Positions 9,599 through 19,230 of a stretch of DNA of 64,000 nt are shown here, piece by piece. The position numbers were made by a program, and so were the translations under genes. Each line of letters starts with the position of its first letter. Position 1 is the first letter of the stretch. Location of the stretch: assembly GCF_007671685.1 (NCBI RefSeq), contig NZ_VCNL01000001.1:620001-684000 (forward strand), given 5' to 3'. Under the pieces are notes generated by a model that worked only from the letters and a program-made list of their open reading frames with translations, did not search any database and had not been told where the DNA came from. This DNA is from Halorubrum salsamenti (GTDB taxonomy: Archaea; Halobacteriota; Halobacteria; Halobacteriales; Haloferacaceae).

Positions 9599-10468
9599 AT
9601 GGACGATCAGCGGTTCCTCGAATCGGAGTGGGACTACTGTCTGGTGTTGGACGCGTGCCGCTACGACGTGTTCGAGGACGTGTACGACGAGTACCTCGAC
9701 GGCGACTTAGAGAAGCGCCGGACCATCGGATCGTCGACGCCGGAGTGGGCCTACCGAACGTTCACCGGCGACCACGACATCGCGTACTTCTCGGGGAACC
9801 CCTTCATCAACGACCTGGGAATTCCGCTGAACGAGCTGAAGTGGGGCGCGAGCTGCGACTACGAGTGGACCGCCTCCGACCACATCAGCGATATCCACGA
9901 CGTCTGGAAGACCGGCTGGGACGACGACCTGGGCACCGTCCCGCCGGAGGGGCTCGCGGAGGCGTACCGGAACAACCTCGGCGCCGTCGAGCGCGCCGAC
10001 CGAACCGTGCTCCACTACATGCAGCCGCACGCGCCGTACCTCTCGCGCGGGAAGGGCCAGAAGCTCAAGCAGATTCAGAAGGGGATCAAACGGCAGGAAG
10101 AGGAGGAGGCCGAGGGGGGCGACGCGGCCGACGGCGGCGGCCTCCTCTCGTCGCTCAGCGACTCGGTCCGGCCGAAGATCGAGAGCCGGCTCGACGACAG
10201 CGAGTTCGCCCAGAAGGCGGGGCTGTGGCTGGAGCTCGATCCGAAGGACCTCGTGAAAGACGGCACCCGTGTGACCGCGCTCAAGCTCTACGAGGAGAAC
10301 CTCCGGATCGCGTTGGAGTCCGTCGCCGAACTCGTCGAGGAGCTCGACGGCACGGTGGTCGTCACCGCCGACCACGGCGAGGCGTTCGGCGAGGAGGGCG
10401 TGTGGGAACACCACATCGAGACGTACATCCCGCCGCTGATGGAGGTCCCGTGGCTGGAAGTGGAGTAG
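9599..10468 (+). CDS. Sulfatase-like alkaline-phosphatase-superfamily protein
   Basis: 289 residues starting MDDQRFLESEWDYC. The N-terminal metal-site motif is altered to LVLDACRYDVFEDVY, followed by GSSTPEWAYRTF in the nucleophile region, and the C-terminal metal motif VVTADHGEAFGEEGVWEHH is intact. The protein is shorter than usual sulfatases (about 450) and has an acidic, Gly-rich insert near 180. It lacks the CxPSR signature, so sulfate ester hydrolysis is not assured. The GT4 gene follows 37 bases downstream, suggesting a small operon for glycan or glycolipid modification. A cytoplasmic location is inferred from the absence of a signal. Confidence 0.75.
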   Translation: MDDQRFLESEWDYCLVLDACRYDVFEDVYDEYLDGDLEKRRTIGSSTPEWAYRTFTGDHDIAYFSGNPFINDLGIPLNELKWGASCDYEWTASDHISDIHDVWKTGWDDDLGTVPPEGLAEAYRNNLGAVERADRTVLHYMQPHAPYLSRGKGQKLKQIQKGIKRQEEEEAEGGDAADGGGLLSSLSDSVRPKIESRLDDSEFAQKAGLWLELDPKDLVKDGTRVTALKLYEENLRIALESVAELVEELDGTVVVTADHGEAFGEEGVWEHHIETYIPPLMEVPWLEVE

Positions 10469-10505
10469 CCGTCCCCGCCGCCCGAACGCGCTCGGCCCCC
10501 CACCG

Positions 10506-11501
10506 ATGAAGGTAAGCCACTACTTCGAGTTCGAGGACCGCGTCACCGGGGGTATCCACGAGTCCGTCGTCCACCAGCGGAAGATGCTCGACCGCGAGGG
10601 GATCGCGTACACGACCCAACCCACGCTCGACGCCGACGTGCTCCACTGCAACCTGATGGGGCCGCGCTCGGTGTGGCACGCGAAGCGCGCGAGCGACCGC
10701 GGGATCCCCGTGGTCGCGCACACGCACGTCACCGCGGAGGACTTCGGCGACAGCTTCCGATTCACCAACGCGCTCGCGAAACCCCTCAAGCCGTATCTCA
10801 GTCGGGCGTACGGGCTCGCCGACGCGCTGGTCTGTCCCTCCGAGTACAACCGGGGCGTGATCGAGGGGTACGCCGACGCGCCGACGACCGTCATCTCGAA
10901 CGGCGTCGACCGCGAGAAGCTCGCCGGCTTCGAGTCGCTGGAGGACGAATACCGCGAGCGCTACGACCTCGACCCGCCGACCGTCTTCCTCGTCGGCCAC
11001 GTGATCAAGCGGAAGGGGTTGGAGACGTTCGTCGATCTGGCCAACGAACTGCCCGAGGTCGACTTCGCGTGGTTCGGGCCGCTCGACCTCTCCTTAAAAG
11101 GCCGCGAGACCACACGCCTCATCGAGGAGTCGCCGGACAACTGCACCTTTACGGGCTTCGTCGACGACATCCGGGGGGCGTTCGCCGCCGGCGACGTGTT
11201 CCTCTTCCCGACCCACGAGGAGAACGAGGGGATCGCGCTGCTGGAGGCGATGACCGCCGGGAAGGCCGTGGTCGTCCGCGACATCGAGACGTTCTCGTGG
11301 CTCGACGACGGCGAGGACTGTTTGAAAATCGATCCCGCCGCCGGGGACGACGAGACCGCGGCGTTCGCCGACGCGATCCGCCGACTCTCCGATCCCGCGC
11401 TCCGGGAACGACTCGGAGCGAACGCGGCGGCGCGCAGCGGGTCGTTCTCGCTCGACGCGATCGCCGAGCGGTACCGGTCGCTGTACGAACGGCTGGTCTG
11501 A
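10506..11501 (+). CDS. Glycosyltransferase family 4
   Basis: 331 residues. The N-terminal acceptor domain includes VTGGIHESVVHQRKML, and the C-terminal donor domain contains VFLVGHVIKRKGLETFVDLA (about 158-178), FVDDIRGAFAAGDVFLFPT and the EX7E pair in EENEGIALLEAMTAGKAVVV (about 240-260). These are standard GT4 features. It is soluble and probably acts with the preceding sulfatase-like protein. Neither sugar nor acceptor can be assigned from the sequence. Confidence 0.85.
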   Translation: MKVSHYFEFEDRVTGGIHESVVHQRKMLDREGIAYTTQPTLDADVLHCNLMGPRSVWHAKRASDRGIPVVAHTHVTAEDFGDSFRFTNALAKPLKPYLSRAYGLADALVCPSEYNRGVIEGYADAPTTVISNGVDREKLAGFESLEDEYRERYDLDPPTVFLVGHVIKRKGLETFVDLANELPEVDFAWFGPLDLSLKGRETTRLIEESPDNCTFTGFVDDIRGAFAAGDVFLFPTHEENEGIALLEAMTAGKAVVVRDIETFSWLDDGEDCLKIDPAAGDDETAAFADAIRRLSDPALRERLGANAAARSGSFSLDAIAERYRSLYERLV

Positions 11502-11599
11502 TTCTCCGATCCCCCGCCCGTAAACCCCTTCGACCCCCCGGCGGCAATCTTGTTCAAACCGCAGTTGGTATGTTCGTGAGTGTACTCCCTTCAGGTAAT

Positions 11600-12376
11600 A
11601 TGACACGCGTGAGCGTCATCGGCTGCGGGAACATGGGGAGTGCCCTGTTGCGTGGCCTCGCGAGAACCGACTCGTATCACCTGACGGCGATCGACCTCGA
11701 TCCCGACGCGCTCGCCGCCGTCGAGGACGTCGTCGACGTGACGACGGACGACGTCGCCGCGGCGAAAGAGGCCGACGTCGCCGTCCTCGCCGTGAAGCCG
11801 GACGTCGCCGAGCACGTCCTCGCGGACCTCGAACTGGGCGCCGACCAGCAGCTCGTGACGCTGGCCGCGGGGCTTCCCCGCGAGTTCGTCGCGGAGCGAA
11901 CCGCGGCGAGCGTGGTCCGGATCATGCCCAACCTCGCGGCCGAGACCGGTGACATGGCGGCGGCGGCGACGAACGAGGGCCTCACCGACGAGGTCCGGGC
12001 CATGCTGGACGACGCCGGCGAGTTCGTCGAGGTCGACGAGTCGCTGATGGACATCTCGACCGCGGTCAACGGGAGCGGCCCCGCGTTCGCCTTCTACCTC
12101 ATCGACGCGGTGAAGGACGCCGGGATCGACGGCGGACTCGACCCCGAGCAGGCCGAGACGCTAGCCGCCCAGACGTTCAAGGGCGCGGCCGAGACCGTGC
12201 TCCGGGACGACCGGAGCGTCGACGAGCTCATCGACGCGGTCTGTTCGCCGAACGGGACGACGATAGAGGGGATGGAGGTCCTCTGGGACAGCGACGCCGA
12301 CGAGGCGGTGGTCGACGCCGTCGCGGCGGCCGAGAGGCGCTCGCGGGAGCTGGCCGAGGCGTTCGATGACGAGTGA
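11600..12376 (+). CDS. proC: Pyrroline-5-carboxylate reductase
   Basis: 258 residues, the usual length. It reduces 1-pyrroline-5-carboxylate to proline with NAD(P)H, the last step of proline synthesis in the cytoplasm. The N-terminal Rossmann motif is [16 protein letters not shown]; the C-terminal dimerisation domain carries [18 protein letters not shown] and the family signature near [14 protein letters not shown]. The ATG at 11600 is chosen because the Rossmann strand follows at once. Its end overlaps the start of proB by 11 bases, so proC-proB-proA form one transcript. Confidence 0.95.
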   Translation: MTRVSVIGCGNMGSALLRGLARTDSYHLTAIDLDPDALAAVEDVVDVTTDDVAAAKEADVAVLAVKPDVAEHVLADLELGADQQLVTLAAGLPREFVAERTAASVVRIMPNLAAETGDMAAAATNEGLTDEVRAMLDDAGEFVEVDESLMDISTAVNGSGPAFAFYLIDAVKDAGIDGGLDPEQAETLAAQTFKGAAETVLRDDRSVDELIDAVCSPNGTTIEGMEVLWDSDADEAVVDAVAAAERRSRELAEAFDDE

Positions 12377-13250
12377 CGGCGTCGCGGTCGGAGAGTTGGA
12401 CTCGGACGCCGTCGACCGCGCGCGGGCCGCGGCCGCGGAGGCCGACCGCGTGGTGGTGAAGGCGGGGACCAACTCCCTGACCGACGAGGAGTCGCGACTC
12501 GACCGGGTGAAGCTCGACAAGCTCGTCGCCGACGTGATGGACCTGCGCCGGCGCGGCAAGGAGGTCGTCCTCGTCTCCTCGGGCGCCGTCGGCGCCGGTA
12601 TCGGCCGGCTCGGCAACGGCGAGGGGATCGTCGACGTCGACATCGACCGTGGGAGCGACATCATCGACGAGCGCCAGGCGCTCTCGACTGTCGGCCAGAG
12701 CCTCCTGATGCGCCACTACACGCAGAGCTTCGACCGATACGAACAGCCGGTCGCACAGATCCTCGTGACCGGCGCCGACCTCGACGCGCCAGAGCGGTTC
12801 GACAACTTCACGAAGACCGTCGAGACCCTGCTGGAGTGGGGCGTCGTGCCCGTTATCAACGAGAACGACGCAGTGGCGACCGACGAGCTCCGGATCGGCG
12901 ACAACGACATGCTGTCGGCGTCCGCGGCGATCGCGCTCGACGTCGACCTGCTGGTCACGCTCACCGACGTCGACGCCGTGTACACGGGGAACCCCAAGCG
13001 CGACCCGGAGGCGACCGCCATCGAGGCCGTCGGGACGAACTACGACGCGGTCCGGGAGCTGATCGGTGACAGCACGGCCACCGACTTCGGCGGGATCCGA
13101 ACGAAGGTGGAGGGCGCCCGAGACGTGGCCGAGAACGGCACCCCTGCCGTGATCGCCGGCTCCGCCACTCCGGACGTGCTAGATCGGATCGCAGCCGGTA
13201 AACCGACGGGCACGCTATTCGTGCCGACAGCGGGTGAGACGAATGAGTGA
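12366..13250 (+). CDS. proB: Glutamate 5-kinase
   Basis: 294 residues. It phosphorylates L-glutamate to gamma-glutamyl phosphate with ATP. The amino-acid-kinase fold is shown by [14 protein letters not shown] (about 30), [17 protein letters not shown] (about 64-82), [22 protein letters not shown] (about 160) and [17 protein letters not shown] (about 197). It has no C-terminal PUA domain, unlike Escherichia coli ProB (367 residues), so regulation by proline may differ. It overlaps proC by 11 bases and proA by 8. Confidence 0.93.
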   Translation: MTSDGVAVGELDSDAVDRARAAAAEADRVVVKAGTNSLTDEESRLDRVKLDKLVADVMDLRRRGKEVVLVSSGAVGAGIGRLGNGEGIVDVDIDRGSDIIDERQALSTVGQSLLMRHYTQSFDRYEQPVAQILVTGADLDAPERFDNFTKTVETLLEWGVVPVINENDAVATDELRIGDNDMLSASAAIALDVDLLVTLTDVDAVYTGNPKRDPEATAIEAVGTNYDAVRELIGDSTATDFGGIRTKVEGARDVAENGTPAVIAGSATPDVLDRIAAGKPTGTLFVPTAGETNE

Positions 13251-14580
13251 GACGACCGATATCGAACGCGACACCGACGAACTGGCCGAGGAGTCACAGC
13301 GCGCCGCCCTGCGGCTCGCCAACGCCGACGAGTCGACGCGGAACGACGCGCTCCGGTCGATCGCCGACGCGCTCCGCGCGAACGAGTCGGCGATCCTCGA
13401 CGCGAACGCGCGGGACGTCGAGACGGCCGAGGAGATGCTGGAGCGCGGCGAGTACACGCAGGCGCTCGTCGACCGCCTGAAGCTCGACGCCGCGAAGCTC
13501 GACGACATCGCCGGGATGGTTGAGTCGGTCGCCGAACAGGAGGACCCGCTCGGCCGGACGCTCGCCGCTCGGGAGCTCGACGAGGGGCTGGAGCTGTTCC
13601 GCGTGTCGGTGCCGATCGGCGTGGTCGCGACCGTGTTCGAGTCGCGGCCGGACGCGCTCGTCCAGATCGCGGCGCTCGCGCTGAAGTCCGGCAACGCCGT
13701 CATCCTCAAGGGAGGTAGCGAGGCGAGCGAGTCGAACCGCGAGCTCCACCGAGTGATCCGCGAGGCGACCGCGGACCTTCCCGACGGCTGGGCGGGGCTC
13801 GTCGAGGCCCACGAGGAGGTCGATCGGCTCCTCGAACTCGACGACCAGGTCGATCTGGTGATGCCGCGGGGCTCCTCCGATTTCGTCTCGTACATCCAAG
13901 ACAACACCCAGATCCCCGTACTCGGTCACACGGAGGGGATCTGTCACGTCTACGTCGACGACGACGCCGACTTGGAGATGGCCGCCGACGTCGCCTTCGA
14001 CGCGAAGGTCCAGTACCCGGCGGTGTGTAACGCGGTCGAGACGCTCCTCGTGAACGACTCGGTCGCGTCCGAACTCCTCCCGGACCTCGTCGATCGCTAC
14101 GAGGCGGCGGGCGTCGAGCTCCGCGGGGACGAAGCCACTCGCGAAGTCGTCGACGTCGGCGCGGCGACGGACGACGACTGGGACACGGAGTACGGCGACC
14201 TCGAACTGTCGATCAAGCTCGTCGACGACGTGTACGAGGCGGTCGAGCACGTCAACGCGCACGGCTCGAAACACACCGAGTCCATCGTCACGGAGGACCG
14301 GGCGGCCGCCGACGCGTTCATGACCGGTATCGACGCCGCGAGCGTCTTCCACAACGCGTCGACGCGCTTCGCCGACGGTTACCGCTACGGGCTCGGCGCC
14401 GAGGTCGGCATCTCGACCGGCAAGATCCACGCGCGTGGTCCGGTCGGACTGGAGGGGCTCACCACCTACAAGTACTACCTGGAGGGCGACGGCCACCTCG
14501 TCGCGAGCTACAGCGGCGAGGACGCGCTCCCCTTCGCCCACCGCGAACTCGACGCCGAGTGGGAGTTCGGCGGGAAGTAG
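13243..14580 (+). CDS. proA: Glutamate-5-semialdehyde (gamma-glutamyl phosphate) reductase
   Basis: 445 residues from the ATG at 13243, which lies inside the end of proB (ATGAGTGA); an in-frame GTG three codons earlier is less likely. The aldehyde-dehydrogenase-type enzyme reduces gamma-glutamyl phosphate to glutamate semialdehyde with NADPH. Clear marks are [34 protein letters not shown], and the catalytic Cys in [16 protein letters not shown] (about 263). Third gene of the proline operon. Gene order C-B-A is unlike the bacterial proBA. Confidence 0.94.
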   Translation: MSETTDIERDTDELAEESQRAALRLANADESTRNDALRSIADALRANESAILDANARDVETAEEMLERGEYTQALVDRLKLDAAKLDDIAGMVESVAEQEDPLGRTLAARELDEGLELFRVSVPIGVVATVFESRPDALVQIAALALKSGNAVILKGGSEASESNRELHRVIREATADLPDGWAGLVEAHEEVDRLLELDDQVDLVMPRGSSDFVSYIQDNTQIPVLGHTEGICHVYVDDDADLEMAADVAFDAKVQYPAVCNAVETLLVNDSVASELLPDLVDRYEAAGVELRGDEATREVVDVGAATDDDWDTEYGDLELSIKLVDDVYEAVEHVNAHGSKHTESIVTEDRAAADAFMTGIDAASVFHNASTRFADGYRYGLGAEVGISTGKIHARGPVGLEGLTTYKYYLEGDGHLVASYSGEDALPFAHRELDAEWEFGGK

Positions 14581-14852
14581 ACGTTCTCCTTCGGTTTTCG
14601 CGACTCGCCGTTCCGGCGTTTCTGTATCACATTCGGACTCGCGCTCGATCGTAGAAGGCAGGCATTTAAGTAAATCATCGGTAGAATCGGCCCAATTTTT
14701 TGCGGCACTGATTGGCAGAAGTAACTCTCCACACGGGCGGGACGACGGTTGACGCCGATCACCGCTCACGGATCCGCTATTAACGTCAAAAATCGGGGTA
14801 TAAAATGAAGCCTGTGGCTATTCAGCGAGGGAGAACACGAGGGAAAAGGGTG

Positions 14853-16751
14853 TCAGTCTGGCGGTTCGAGGCCGTAGAACTGCTTCGCGAGCGTGAGGAA
14901 CTGGTTGGCGTCGACGCGTGGTGCGTAGTCGGGGTCATCCTCCAGAGCAATCTTCACCAGGAGGTCAACGAGCCGCCAGACATTGTAGAGGACGCACGCG
15001 AATGCGAAGTTGAAGAAGCGGTACTGCGGGTCCTTCGATGTCGTGCGGACGCGGAACTTCTTCAACTTCTTGTAGCCGTTCTCGATGCCCCACCGCGCTG
15101 AGTAACGACTGACGACACTCCGAACCTGCTGGAGCTGCGTCTGTTTGTCGGCGTCGGAGAGTCCGTCGAGGTCAGGGTGGTTCGTCTCGAACAACGCGTA
15201 TGCCCGAGTGTCGTCTTCGTTCCCACGCAGTTCGCCTTCCTCCTCATGGAGATCGTCCAGTAGGTCGCTGAACATCTCGCCCCGTTCCTCGGAATCGCCA
15301 CCGATGTCCGCGAACTCGCTGACGAGTTCTTGCCGTGTGTCCGGCTCGTCGTCGGGATCGGGCGTCTCGTCGGTCGCGAATAACTCGCGGTTCCTCGCGG
15401 GGAGGTACATCCGCTTTCGGTTTGACCCTGTGAGCGATCCCTGTTCTTCGACCTTCACCTTCCTCCCCGCATCGCGGAGTTGCGTGCAGGTGGCCTTCTC
15501 GGAGGCGTGTTTCCGAGCTGGATTGAGGTAGTAGATGCTGTGGTTGCTGCAAACGTCTTTCACATCGTCGTTGTCGAACTCTCGGTCCATCATGGCCAGC
15601 GAGATGTTGGTGAGCATGTCGGTCGCATTCCCGAGGAGGTCGTCCACGATTTCGGCTCTCGTGTCGCCGCGTTCGACCGGAATAGCGTCGAGGACCAAGG
15701 GAACGTCCATGCCGACGACCTGAATCGTCGCCCATTGGTAGTGGTACTCCGCGTTCTTGTAGCCGAGGATCACGTCTTCGTGGCCGTCGCGGTCGCCCGT
15801 GAACGGGTTTCCCTTCGTGATGTCGATGGCGACTGAGATTCTCCGGTCAAGTTCTCCGTTGTGCCGCGCCCGAGTGATCAGCGCGCGGGTCGTGTTCCGG
15901 AGCATCTCTCGCGTCTCCTCAACGGAGAGCTTCTTGACTTGGTGGCGGTGGTTCGACGCGGAGGGTGTCCGGTCGCGCCCAGAGTCAATTGCAAAAGAGT
16001 GCTGGCCGGACTGCGCAAACATGTCTTCGCGCATGCCCATGAACGTGTGTTGCTCCCAGAATGCGTTCTCGTGAACCTGCCAGTTCTCCGCCCGCTTCAG
16101 GTAGAAAGAGTCTGTGACGAACGGCTTCGCCTGCTGCCAGACCTCCTTCGTCTTCTCGCGAACGAGCCGCTGCTCGCCGCATTCGCTCTCGATCTCGCGG
16201 TCCTCCCGCTCGAACGTGGGGTTCGGCAGTGGCAGCGCATGTTCGTATGCTTTGAGGAACAACTTCTTGGCGAGTCGCTTCGACGCTTCGCGGACGACCG
16301 GCGTGAACTCCTCGTTCCACACTTCCCACAGCCGGGACTGCGACGGTGGGTCGGCTTGGAAGCGATTGAGGCCCTCGCCGTCGTCAGCGAACCCGAACTC
16401 GCGGGCAAGGTGCTGGTTCTCGTCGAACCATCTGGCCAGTTTCGTCTCTTGCCAGTCGCGTGCGATCCGGTAGGCGTGCGCCCGGATCCATATGTTCATC
16501 GAGACGGTGTTGTGGTGCCAATCCGCGCGTTCATCGAACGTCGGCTGCGAATCGTCGTCTTCGAAGTCGTAGATACTGATGGATGTCTCGGCGGCCAGTT
16601 TGGCAACGCGAGGACGGTCATCTTGCTTGTACGAAAGAACGAACTCGAACGTGACCCTACTGAACGCCTCGTCGTACTCGTCCGGATCCGGCTTCCAGTT
16701 CTTGTAGAAGCCGATTTTGCTTCCCGGTGGGGCGCTCGTGGGTGCTGACAC
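14853..16751 (-). CDS. IS4-family (DDE) transposase
   Basis: About 632 residues from the GTG at 16751; a TATAAAAA box at 16778-16785, 27-34 bases upstream, supports this leaderless start over the longer frame to 16814. DDE catalytic residues are placed at Asp310 (SVAIDITKG), Asp389 (SLAMMDREFDND) and Glu557. The last lies in YSARWGIENGYKKLKKF, which fits the IS4 signature Y-x2-R-x3-E-x6-K exactly. An acidic insert (about 455-535) lies between the second Asp and Glu. It looks intact. Element ends are unresolved: TCATCGGT at 14675-14682 and its inverse ACCGATGA at 16801-16808 are the best candidate inverted ends, but I see no convincing target duplication. Confidence 0.85.
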   Translation of the reverse strand: MSAPTSAPPGSKIGFYKNWKPDPDEYDEAFSRVTFEFVLSYKQDDRPRVAKLAAETSISIYDFEDDDSQPTFDERADWHHNTVSMNIWIRAHAYRIARDWQETKLARWFDENQHLAREFGFADDGEGLNRFQADPPSQSRLWEVWNEEFTPVVREASKRLAKKLFLKAYEHALPLPNPTFEREDREIESECGEQRLVREKTKEVWQQAKPFVTDSFYLKRAENWQVHENAFWEQHTFMGMREDMFAQSGQHSFAIDSGRDRTPSASNHRHQVKKLSVEETREMLRNTTRALITRARHNGELDRRISVAIDITKGNPFTGDRDGHEDVILGYKNAEYHYQWATIQVVGMDVPLVLDAIPVERGDTRAEIVDDLLGNATDMLTNISLAMMDREFDNDDVKDVCSNHSIYYLNPARKHASEKATCTQLRDAGRKVKVEEQGSLTGSNRKRMYLPARNRELFATDETPDPDDEPDTRQELVSEFADIGGDSEERGEMFSDLLDDLHEEEGELRGNEDDTRAYALFETNHPDLDGLSDADKQTQLQQVRSVVSRYSARWGIENGYKKLKKFRVRTTSKDPQYRFFNFAFACVLYNVWRLVDLLVKIALEDDPDYAPRVDANQFLTLAKQFYGLEPPD

Positions 16752-17001
16752 TTTGACAGAAACCAGTATCTCTGGAGTATAAAAATGGCAGGTACAATTC
16801 ACCGATGAAACCAAGTGATAGCGCCGTCTTCAACAGATTAGCAGCAGCTATCTCGATTCATCTCGCGAGGAATCCAGTAAGTTACAGATGCGATCTCGAA
16901 TAGAGATGCGTAGTTCGTTCAGTACAGGAAACTCGCAGATCGCTTAGACCATCCCAGTTTGACCCACAAGGCATACGTAATGTAAGACAAGACAAATTTA
17001 T

Positions 17002-17367
17002 ATGCTCTTGAACAAGCGAACAAGTGAGATTATAGTGGCTATAGCCGCGTTTCTCTTTGTTCTTGGGACGTTGACTGGGTTGCGAGTCTGGGACTTGGAA
17101 CCCTCGACTTCAGTACAATCGGCTATTGTCTACGGTGGTGCGCTCTTTATTACTATTATCGTTGTCTTGCGAGCGTTTCAGGGTGCAGATCTCGTTGGGA
17201 ATTGGATACTCACATTCGGTCCATGTTTTGGTTTCACACTCAATCTGTTCATCCCAATCATGGCAAACCCGACCGCTTTCATATTTCCACTTGTCACCGG
17301 AGCAATCGTATCTGGCGTGATTACAGTAGTTGGGTACTTGATCGGACGAGGTTTCAGCGAGGTTTGA
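17002..17367 (+). CDS. Small integral membrane protein, unknown function
   Basis: 121 residues with about four hydrophobic segments (IIVAIAAFLFVLGTLTGL, SAIVYGGALFITIIVVL, WILTFGPCFGFTLNLFIPI, FPLVTGAIVSGVITVVGYL). Promoter-like AATTTATAT (16991-16999) directly precedes the ATG. Codon use is more AT-rich than in the flanking core genes, which fits recent acquisition. No family recognised. It shares imperfect noncoding repeats with the next gene's flanks. Confidence 0.6.
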   Translation: MLLNKRTSEIIVAIAAFLFVLGTLTGLRVWDLEPSTSVQSAIVYGGALFITIIVVLRAFQGADLVGNWILTFGPCFGFTLNLFIPIMANPTAFIFPLVTGAIVSGVITVVGYLIGRGFSEV

Positions 17368-17394
17368 GATGAACAGGACGCGTAACCGGATTCA

Positions 17395-18090
17395 ATAAGC
17401 AGCTCTCATCAACCGGCTGTTTTAGGCGAGAATGGCTATGTTGAAATCCTCAACAGGTGACATATTCTGACCCGGTTGCGGTCAATACAGGGAACTCACG
17501 AATCGCTCAGTACAGATGAACATAGAAAGTTTAGTATAGATTATAGGTTTATCAGAAAGCCTTTGTGTTCCTGTAGATCAGTGAAAAATAAATGTGCGAT
17601 CCGTCACGCCGGCAATTTCTCAGATCTGGCGGTCTAATCGGCCTCATAGGGCTTGCTGGCTGTACATCAGTACCGTTCGTCGGGACACTTGGATTCCGGC
17701 TCCGTAATTATACAGACGAAGCCTACGAAGCTCGAATCGAGATCCGGGTTACCGGGCGGTCGGATTTCGAGAAGACGTATGACCTGCCGAGTGCAAGCGG
17801 AGCAGACCCGTACGTACACACTGAATCAACTGCCATCTCAAACGTGCCGAAGGGAATGTCATATACCGTTTCCCTGTTTCTCGATGGAACCGAGGTAGAG
17901 ACCCTTACAGCGACTATGGACTGTGTAGGCCGCGATAAACAGCAGATAGAGGAAGAAATTGACATTAATATTGGATTCGGTGGAAACGATACGGTGAAAA
18001 TGGCTGATTCCCAGTGCTGAATTAGCACTCTTCAGCGACCGGCTGTTTCAGGCAAGAATATATCTGAAGAAGAGGATTTCAACAGAGTCG
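17395..18090 (+). repeat. Imperfect dispersed noncoding repeat copies
   Basis: Two copies of a stretch containing ACCGGCTGTTT(T/C)AGGC(G/A)AGAAT, each followed within about 30 bases by an AACAG-containing run, lie near 17410-17455 and 18033-18085. A diverged third copy lies at about 34789-34850 (TATCTGCCGAAGAGGAGTTC). A separate pair, around 16922-16947 and 17488-17515, shares CAGTACAGG/CAATACAGG followed by AACTC and AGATCGCT/GAATCGCT. All lie outside genes. Confidence 0.5.
17592..18020 (+). CDS. Tat-exported lipoprotein, unknown function
   Basis: 142 residues. The N-terminus combines a twin-arginine motif (SRRQFLRSGG) with a lipobox (GLAGC), so the protein should be exported folded and lipid-anchored at the cysteine near residue 24 on the outer face of the membrane. 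The mature part looks like a small beta-rich domain (RLRNYTDEAYEARIEIRVTG ... YTVSLFLDGTEVETLTATM) ending in Cys. Haloarchaea encode many such single-domain surface proteins. No partner is evident; the gene sits in the AT-richer patch next to the IS4 element. Confidence 0.7.
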   Translation: MCDPSRRQFLRSGGLIGLIGLAGCTSVPFVGTLGFRLRNYTDEAYEARIEIRVTGRSDFEKTYDLPSASGADPYVHTESTAISNVPKGMSYTVSLFLDGTEVETLTATMDCVGRDKQQIEEEIDINIGFGGNDTVKMADSQC

Positions 18091-18173
18091 CTATTATCGA
18101 TTGACGGGGGTTAAAACCATTATAATCCAAGCGATTATCCTGTACGTGCCCGTCTTCAGTCGATCGAATTTTG

Positions 18174-18189
18174 TATAGCGGCATGCGAT
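18174..18189 (+). repeat. Direct repeat copy A (TATAGCGG-type 16-mer)
   Basis: TATAGCGGCATGCGAT here and TATAGCGGTATGTGAT at 21832-21847 agree at 14 of 16 positions in the same orientation. They bracket the 18289-21818 gene block. The 268 bases before the MBL gene otherwise show no gene. Confidence 0.4.
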
Positions 18190-18288
18190 TTATGTGATGC
18201 CTCCCGGACAGACTACTGTCGTCCTCTGCAGGTCACTATTCCGGCAAACTCCGGAATCATTACCCTTCGCGCCCTCGCAGCGAGACAC

Positions 18289-19122
18289 ATGACCGACTCC
18301 GACTGGGGGGATTGGCTGCCGCGCGCGGTGACGGACGCCGATCCCGACACGGTGGCGCTGTGGTACCTGGGCTGTAACGGCTTCGCGATCAAGGGGAGCG
18401 AGGGAACGGTCCTCTGGATCGACCCCTACGTCGGGACCGGCGACCCGCCGCGCACGGTCCGGATGATCCCGGTCCCGTTCGCCCCCGACGACATCGACGA
18501 GGCGGACGCCGTGCTGGCGACCCACGAGCACACGGACCACGTCCACGGCCCCTCGCAGGCGCCGATCCTCGCGAACACCGACGCCGACTTCGTCGCGCCC
18601 GACGACTCGCTCGCGGTCGCCCGCGAGGAGGAGCGCTGGACAGAAAACTGGGACGTCGACGAGGAGGCGTTCCTCGAAGTGACCGAGGGCGACGAACTGA
18701 AGGTCGGCGAGTTCACCGTTCACGTCGTCGAAACGCAGGACGCCGACGCGACGCACCCGGTCGGCTACGTGATCGAACACGAGTCGGGGACCCTGTTCCA
18801 CGCCGGCGACAGCAAGCCCTCGGAGTCGTTCTCGACGCTCGCCGACGAGTTCGATATCGATCTCGGAATCCTCGCGTTCGGATCCGTCGGTAGGGTTCCG
18901 GACAAGGAGACGGGCGAGGAGGTCGAGACGAAGTGGTACAGCGACGAAAACGAGATCGCGGCCGCCGCCGAGGACCTCTCGCTCGACCGTCTCGTCCCGA
19001 CCCACTGGGACATGTGGAAGGGGCTGACCGCGGACCCGACCGCGCTCCACGAGCACACCCGCAGTCGCTCGCATCCGAATCGGCTGGAAATTGTCGAGAT
19101 CGGTGACCGGATCGATCTGTAG
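18289..19122 (+). CDS. MBL-fold metallo-hydrolase (UlaG-like)
   Basis: 277 residues. Metal-binding motif THEHTDHVHG (about 83-92) matches the H-x-H-x-D-H signature; further ligands are likely the His in EHESGTLFHAGDSK (Asp of GDSK about 170) and the late VPTHWDM. The order and spacing resemble the L-ascorbate-6-phosphate lactonase (UlaG) branch of beta-lactamase-fold enzymes, which act on phosphodiester or lactone bonds. No signal peptide, so cytoplasmic. Substrate unknown. It is followed 108 bases later by a coiled-coil protein gene on the same strand. Confidence 0.8.
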   Translation: MTDSDWGDWLPRAVTDADPDTVALWYLGCNGFAIKGSEGTVLWIDPYVGTGDPPRTVRMIPVPFAPDDIDEADAVLATHEHTDHVHGPSQAPILANTDADFVAPDDSLAVAREEERWTENWDVDEEAFLEVTEGDELKVGEFTVHVVETQDADATHPVGYVIEHESGTLFHAGDSKPSESFSTLADEFDIDLGILAFGSVGRVPDKETGEEVETKWYSDENEIAAAAEDLSLDRLVPTHWDMWKGLTADPTALHEHTRSRSHPNRLEIVEIGDRIDL

Positions 19123-19230
19123 TTTTTCGACTTCGATAGGGCCGACATCGCGTTTTTTCACCGATCGGTGGTTATCAACGACGAAACCCGGCCCGTGGAA
19201 TTTAAGCCCCTGCTCCGGGAGGGTCTCCGT

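Noticed and set aside
10673-11599. N-terminal extension of the proC reading frame
   Set aside because: It runs through the GT4 gene in another frame with Arg-rich nonsense; the Rossmann motif places the real start at 11600.
14675-16808. TCATCGGT/ACCGATGA as definite IS4 inverted ends
   Set aside because: Only 8 bp match and the flanks show no target duplication, so the element boundaries were left open.
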